Shown here one piece after another: positions 60,336 to 64,000 of a stretch of 64,000 bases of DNA (position 1 is its first letter; every line of letters starts with the position of its first letter). The translations under genes and the position numbers were made by a program. The notes beneath the pieces were generated by a model, which saw nothing but the letters and a program-made list of their open reading frames with translations, did no database searches and had not been told where the DNA came from. Source of the DNA: Bergeyella_A cardium (lineage in GTDB: Bacteria > Bacteroidota > Bacteroidia > Flavobacteriales > Weeksellaceae); NCBI RefSeq assembly GCF_030012605.2, contig NZ_CP114055.2. The stretch is one strand, 5' to 3'.

Positions 60336-61187
60336 TTATCTTCTAAAACCTCGCTTTTCTTCTTGTTTTAGATTGAGGTCTTTGAGTTTTTGTAGAATAT
60401 CACTTACATTAGATTTCAAATTATCGGAAATTTGGCTTAAAGTATTTTCACCTCGTTCTATGAGTTTAGCAATATTTTCTTTTCTCTGCAACTGAATTTC
60501 CCTTGCATCAGTAATATAATTTGATGGTAAATCATCAATATTCCATTTACCACTTTCCAGCGAAAAAGTCTCAATATGCTTTTCGGCTTGGTAGGAATAA
60601 ATATGAATTTTATCTACCGCTTTTTCTCTATACAATAAGTCTAATGACTCTAAAATTCCATTTACTGCGGAATTATGCGACTCAATTTCTGCCAAACGCC
60701 CCCAACCTTGAAAATTAATTTCTTCTTGGTAGCGATTGTATAAACCCAATTCCGTAAAAATAGCAGGTGCAGAAATAGCAAGAACTTCCACACGATAGCC
60801 ATTTTCTTTGAACATTTTGGCAGTATTAAACGGCACTTGTGGATTTCGCATTGTTCCTTCCACCATAATATTGTATTTATTTTCTATGGCTTCTCGGATA
60901 AGATTTTCCGTAAAAACATTGGAAAAAATCTGTGTTTCTTTGGAATAAGAAAGAGGATTGTTGATTAACTCTTGCCTATTGGGGTGGAATTCTCTGTAAA
61001 TATCGCCATTAACGAAAAGAATATTATTATTGGAAAATTTGCTTGTAAATTCTTTGGCTAATTTACTTTTTCCCGATGCGGGTTGTCCTCCCAAAATAAA
61101 AGCCAAAGGATTTTCTTGTGGTGTTAAATCCTCCAATAAATCTTTGCGTTCTTGATTGTAAATCTCAACTACTTTATGCAAATCCAT
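60336..61187 (-). CDS. Zeta-type toxin (UDP-sugar or related kinase fold)
   Basis: A 283-residue protein of the zeta toxin family. It has a P-loop GGQPASGKS (33-41), VNGDIYREFHP with the catalytic Asp, and IMVEGTMRNPQVPF. Known zeta toxins phosphorylate UDP-N-acetylglucosamine and block cell-wall synthesis. A charged helical extension of about 70 residues follows the kinase core and ends in RGFRR, identical to the tail of the neighbouring helicase. Its ATG lies within the end of the 81-residue gene upstream (14-base overlap). Confidence 0.88.
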   Translation of the reverse strand: MDLHKVVEIYNQERKDLLEDLTPQENPLAFILGGQPASGKSKLAKEFTSKFSNNNILFVNGDIYREFHPNRQELINNPLSYSKETQIFSNVFTENLIREAIENKYNIMVEGTMRNPQVPFNTAKMFKENGYRVEVLAISAPAIFTELGLYNRYQEEINFQGWGRLAEIESHNSAVNGILESLDLLYREKAVDKIHIYSYQAEKHIETFSLESGKWNIDDLPSNYITDAREIQLQRKENIAKLIERGENTLSQISDNLKSNVSDILQKLKDLNLKQEEKRGFRR

Positions 61188-61419
61188 TGAGGCGTTTTAT
61201 TAGTGGGCTGTAATAATTTACTACTTTATCCATTACTGAACTTTTTTTATATACATCTGCCCCATAGAGCATTCTTTCTTCTTCTAAAAAAGTTCTAATT
61301 TGGAACTCTAACTTTTCTATTTCAGTGGGATTATTTGTCGCATTTTTCTCTTTTATTGCTCTTACTTTTAGTGAGCCAACAATCTGTAATGCAGTGTCTA
61401 AACTAATTGGATATTCCAT
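61174..61419 (-). CDS. Small protein before the zeta toxin, candidate antitoxin
   Basis: An 81-residue charged helical protein (LQIVGSLKVRAIKEKNATNNPTEIEKLEFQIRTFLEEE...). It overlaps the zeta toxin gene by 14 bases and precedes it, the position and size of an antitoxin. It does not look like the classical epsilon antitoxin, so the role is inferred only from the coupling. A -7 promoter box lies 24 bases upstream, suggesting a two-gene unit. Confidence 0.6.
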   Translation of the reverse strand: MEYPISLDTALQIVGSLKVRAIKEKNATNNPTEIEKLEFQIRTFLEEERMLYGADVYKKSSVMDKVVNYYSPLIKRLNGFA

Positions 61420-61443
61420 ATTTTCTGTGTGATTTTATTTCTG

Positions 61444-61451
61444 CAAAGATA
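61444..61451 (-). promoter_or_regulatory. -7 promoter box of the zeta toxin unit
   Basis: Read on the minus strand this is TATCTTTG (TAnnTTTG), 24 bases before the ATG at 61419. It lies between the helicase stop and the small gene. Confidence 0.5.
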
Positions 61452-61492
61452 AGAAAAAATAAGGAATTTTGCTCCTTCTTTTTGTATAAAAT

Positions 61493-64000
61493 TTATCTTC
61501 TAAATCCTCTTGGCTTATCCTGTTTCAGTGTCTGTTGAGTAGAAATATTTTCTTTTTCTGCCATTTTCTTCTCCTTTTCTTCATTAGAACTGAGTTTGAA
61601 AAAAGTTTTGTTCTCTTCCGCTCTTTCCCTAACAAAATCCACAGGATTATAATTTTTGAGTTTATCTTCTTTTTCTTCTTGATATTGCGTGATTAATTTT
61701 TCTCTTAATACAGGAAGTTCATTATAAATTTTGTTATCCAATTCAGCAATTTTTGTTTCGGTTTGTTCTTTTTTAGTTTGAAATGCCTTTATATCCATTC
61801 CTTTTTCAATAAATTTCTTTTCCCGTTGTTTCAAAGCCTCCTCATATAAAGGTAATTGCTCTTTTGCTTCCGAAAATTTTTCTTCCCAATACGGCACATC
61901 TTTTTCCCATTTTTCTTTCGCTTCATTTAATTGGTTTTGATAGTATTCCAAATTACTTTTCACATATTTTAATCCTTGATATTCCTTACTTGCTACATAA
62001 TCTTCAAACTTTCTTGATAAGAAAACTAATTCAGATTTAAGCCGTGTTTTTTCACTATCATAACGATTTCTCATTACATCAATTTCTATATCGGCTCTCA
62101 CGCTGGGGTCTGTGATAATCGCTGTTTTGAGTTCGCTGGTATCCACATCAGAAACATCAATGATATTCGCTCCTTTCTTCATCGCCTCCATATACCGAGC
62201 CTGTTTCGCCTGTAATTTTTGGAGCATAAAAACATCTATGCTATCATTGGTCAGCATAAAATTGATACGCACATTTTCCCATTGGTTGCCCTGTCTCCAC
62301 GCTCTACCTTCCGTTTGGCGAAGCGAAGTAAAATTATACGGCAAACTCAAAAGATACATATCACTTGTCTTTTTCTGCAAGTTCATACCTTCCTGTATGG
62401 CTTCTGAACCAATCACGATTTTAATCTTTCCCTCATTAAATTTCTCTTGAATATCTAATCTTTGATTTTTGCTGGTTGCTCCCGTGATAATCCCCACTTC
62501 ATCGGATTTATATCCTACTTCACTGACCAAATATTCTTTCAATTTTGGAAACTCTGCCACACCTAATTCCGAGTAAATAATCTGACCTGCATTGGGCTGG
62601 TCTTTTTTATTTTGGGAAATTAAGTCCATAGTCGTTTTTAGTTTCGGCGAGTTTTCTATAAACTCTTTGGTTGTAGGTTCTTCTCCATCATAATCTTTGG
62701 CTAAATACGGCGACATTGCTATCAATCTTGCATTGAGAATATGAGTTAAAATTGCCCCTTTTTTACTCTCATTAAAACTTTTATTCAGTCTTTCATAAGC
62801 CTCTTTGGTCAAGTCATTTTGCTCAATTTTATATTCTTTATTGATACGATTTGGGCGTTTAAGTTCGGGATTATCTTCTTCGCCTTTAATATCAATAAAC
62901 TCGCCTAAAAGTTGCTGGAATAAGGCATTGTTCTTAAATCGCCTTACATTGGTTTTATACTTAATATCGCCTTTGGCATCAATCTCCATATCATTATCGG
63001 CTTCCATAAAAGTTTCAAAAAATGTATTGACATTGAAATAACCGCTTTTTTCCAATCTATCGTTGGCAATGAGCGACAAAATAGAGTAATATTCCAAAGG
63101 TTTGTTCGTGAAAGGCGTTGCAGAAAGAAGATTAACATTTCGCCCATCGTTCTGCTCTTGAATGTATTGAGAGGCTACCCAAGTATTCATTCCCAGCAAA
63201 GAAGTGGCTTGATTTTGATTTCTAAAATCCGAAGCGTATTTTCTGTCATCAATCCTTACTTTTCCTACGATATGATTAGCATTGTGGGCTTCATCAAAGG
63301 TCAAATGGTCAAATCCAAAATCTTCCCAATCATAGAGTTTTCCCCTACGCATTTTACCTTCTGTTTCTTGCTGTTGCTGGATTTCTTTTTGTATGTCTCG
63401 TTCTGAAAATTTTAAGGTTTTGGTTTCATTTTCAGAAATATAAGAAAATTTGTTGGCTAAGTCTTGGGTAACGGTTCTGGAAAATCCAATATTATTAAAT
63501 CCTTCATAAGTCACGAGCGATATTTCCCCATCTTTATTATCAAATTTAGACAAATCAATATTTTTTCCTAAATTGCCTAAAACATTGACTTTGGCATTAG
63601 GAATAGTCTCATAAATAGTCTCTACCCATTGTTTTAAGATGCTATCATTAGGCACGACAATTAAAGGGCGTTTAGCATTGCCTCGCTCCATTGCTTCGTG
63701 CATAGATAAAACCCCCGAGAGCGTTTTTCCAAAACCTACTTCGTGAGCCAAAAGCCCTACGCCTTTGGTAGTCAGTCGCCCAATTCCTGCTTTCTGAACT
63801 TCGGTCAGTTCCAATGGTCTGCCTTTGAAATTCTTGTGAATATTGGAAAATAAAGGAAATTCTTTGTAATTAGGAATATGAATATTATTATGTTTTCTAT
63901 TAAACTCATCTACAAATCTTGTTTTGGTATCATTATCTAATTCTTCACGCAAGAATTTGTTAAACAAATCATTCCCGACTTCTTTTCTTCGCTCACGGAT
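61493..64000 (-). CDS. Large SNF2-type helicase, C-terminal part (continues beyond the window)
   Basis: At least 835 residues, open at the right edge: codons IRERRKEVGND precede the first TTG, so the true start is outside. Helicase motifs are GFGKT (in AHEVGFGKTLSGVL), the DEAH box (LTFDEAHNAN) and the late motif QTEGRAWRQGN. A long coiled coil (about 640-800 of the visible part) and a tail ending RGFRR follow. Such proteins are the C-terminal parts of giant methylase-helicase 'polyvalent' proteins on conjugative elements and phages, thought to enter the recipient with the DNA and counter host defences. The N-terminus needed to confirm a methylase is not in view. Confidence 0.85.
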   Translation of the reverse strand: MRERRKEVGNDLFNKFLREELDNDTKTRFVDEFNRKHNNIHIPNYKEFPLFSNIHKNFKGRPLELTEVQKAGIGRLTTKGVGLLAHEVGFGKTLSGVLSMHEAMERGNAKRPLIVVPNDSILKQWVETIYETIPNAKVNVLGNLGKNIDLSKFDNKDGEISLVTYEGFNNIGFSRTVTQDLANKFSYISENETKTLKFSERDIQKEIQQQQETEGKMRRGKLYDWEDFGFDHLTFDEAHNANHIVGKVRIDDRKYASDFRNQNQATSLLGMNTWVASQYIQEQNDGRNVNLLSATPFTNKPLEYYSILSLIANDRLEKSGYFNVNTFFETFMEADNDMEIDAKGDIKYKTNVRRFKNNALFQQLLGEFIDIKGEEDNPELKRPNRINKEYKIEQNDLTKEAYERLNKSFNESKKGAILTHILNARLIAMSPYLAKDYDGEEPTTKEFIENSPKLKTTMDLISQNKKDQPNAGQIIYSELGVAEFPKLKEYLVSEVGYKSDEVGIITGATSKNQRLDIQEKFNEGKIKIVIGSEAIQEGMNLQKKTSDMYLLSLPYNFTSLRQTEGRAWRQGNQWENVRINFMLTNDSIDVFMLQKLQAKQARYMEAMKKGANIIDVSDVDTSELKTAIITDPSVRADIEIDVMRNRYDSEKTRLKSELVFLSRKFEDYVASKEYQGLKYVKSNLEYYQNQLNEAKEKWEKDVPYWEEKFSEAKEQLPLYEEALKQREKKFIEKGMDIKAFQTKKEQTETKIAELDNKIYNELPVLREKLITQYQEEKEDKLKNYNPVDFVRERAEENKTFFKLSSNEEKEKKMAEKENISTQQTLKQDKPRGFRR

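Larger units (their letters stand above)
51981..64000. mobile_element. Left end of an integrated mobile element (phage-like or ICE)
   Basis: From the tRNA fragment rightwards the gene content changes from housekeeping to mobile-element genes: tyrosine recombinase, HTH repressor, antirepressor, DUF3853-like proteins, DnaB, TraX, zeta toxin and a large SNF2 helicase. The composition also becomes more AT-rich. The right end is not in the window. No structural phage gene and no conjugation gene other than TraX is visible, so the type (prophage, conjugative element or phage-plasmid-like) cannot be settled. Confidence 0.8.

Noticed and set aside
51981..64000. Naming the element a conjugative ICE
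   Set aside because: TraX is the only conjugation-type gene in view; relaxase, coupling protein and secretion genes are not in the window, and phage-type regulators are present.

Overview
The window comes from an AT-rich member of the Bacteroidota, class Flavobacteriia, probably the Weeksellaceae (Chryseobacterium/Riemerella/Bergeyella type; genus not resolved). The evidence is a gldKLMN type IX secretion/gliding locus and a porQ gene, the DUF4270 and short glycogen-synthase-like genes ahead of glmS, the serC-serA-DUF1015 and ferredoxin/acyl-CoA reductase arrangement, and many upstream regions carrying the Bacteroidota -7 promoter box TAnnTTTG. No complete tRNA or rRNA gene was seen.

Layout. 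1-6835: partial trxB, secG, a pair of periplasmic M16 peptidase-like proteins and a recQ-like helicase. 7176-14730: a surface-polysaccharide cluster with five glycosyltransferases, an MBOAT O-acyltransferase and an SGNH-like partner. The MBOAT reading frame is broken at a run of nine G, which looks like a slipped-strand on/off switch. 14758-20778: a NhaC-type antiporter whose 3' end runs into tandem repeats, a monohaem cytochrome, a YtxH/holin-like envelope trio, dusB, cmk and porQ. 20868-33758: ung, two uncharacterised proteins (one with DUF3857 and transglutaminase folds), then on the minus strand glycogen-synthase-like, DUF4270, glmS and gldK-L-M-N. 33890-51788: housekeeping genes (panC, a 4'-phosphopantetheinyl transferase, a LolC/E-like permease, rbfA, yicC, gmk, gpsA, pyrH, frr, serC, serA, ferredoxin, acyl-CoA reductase, a pyrE-pyrF fusion), with two repeat-rich intergenic patches.

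51981-64000 is the left end of an integrated mobile element that continues past the window. Its boundary is a 17-bp fragment matching the 3' end of a serine-type tRNA on the minus strand, still followed by what looks like that tRNA's own terminator. Next come a tyrosine recombinase, a lysogeny-type control region (HTH repressor translationally coupled to a secreted protein, three AT palindromes, a small Cro-like protein, an AntA/AntB antirepressor), two DUF3853-like proteins, a replication HTH protein and DnaB helicase, a run of very small membrane proteins with a TraX homologue, and a minus-strand block with a zeta-type toxin, a candidate antitoxin and a giant SNF2-type helicase. The zeta toxin and the helicase, otherwise unrelated, end in the same five residues (RGFRR). 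I propose this is a shared tail signal, for example for delivery into the recipient with the DNA.

The strongest leads are the poly-G switch in the O-acyltransferase, the shared RGFRR tails, and the precise tRNA-fragment boundary of the element.
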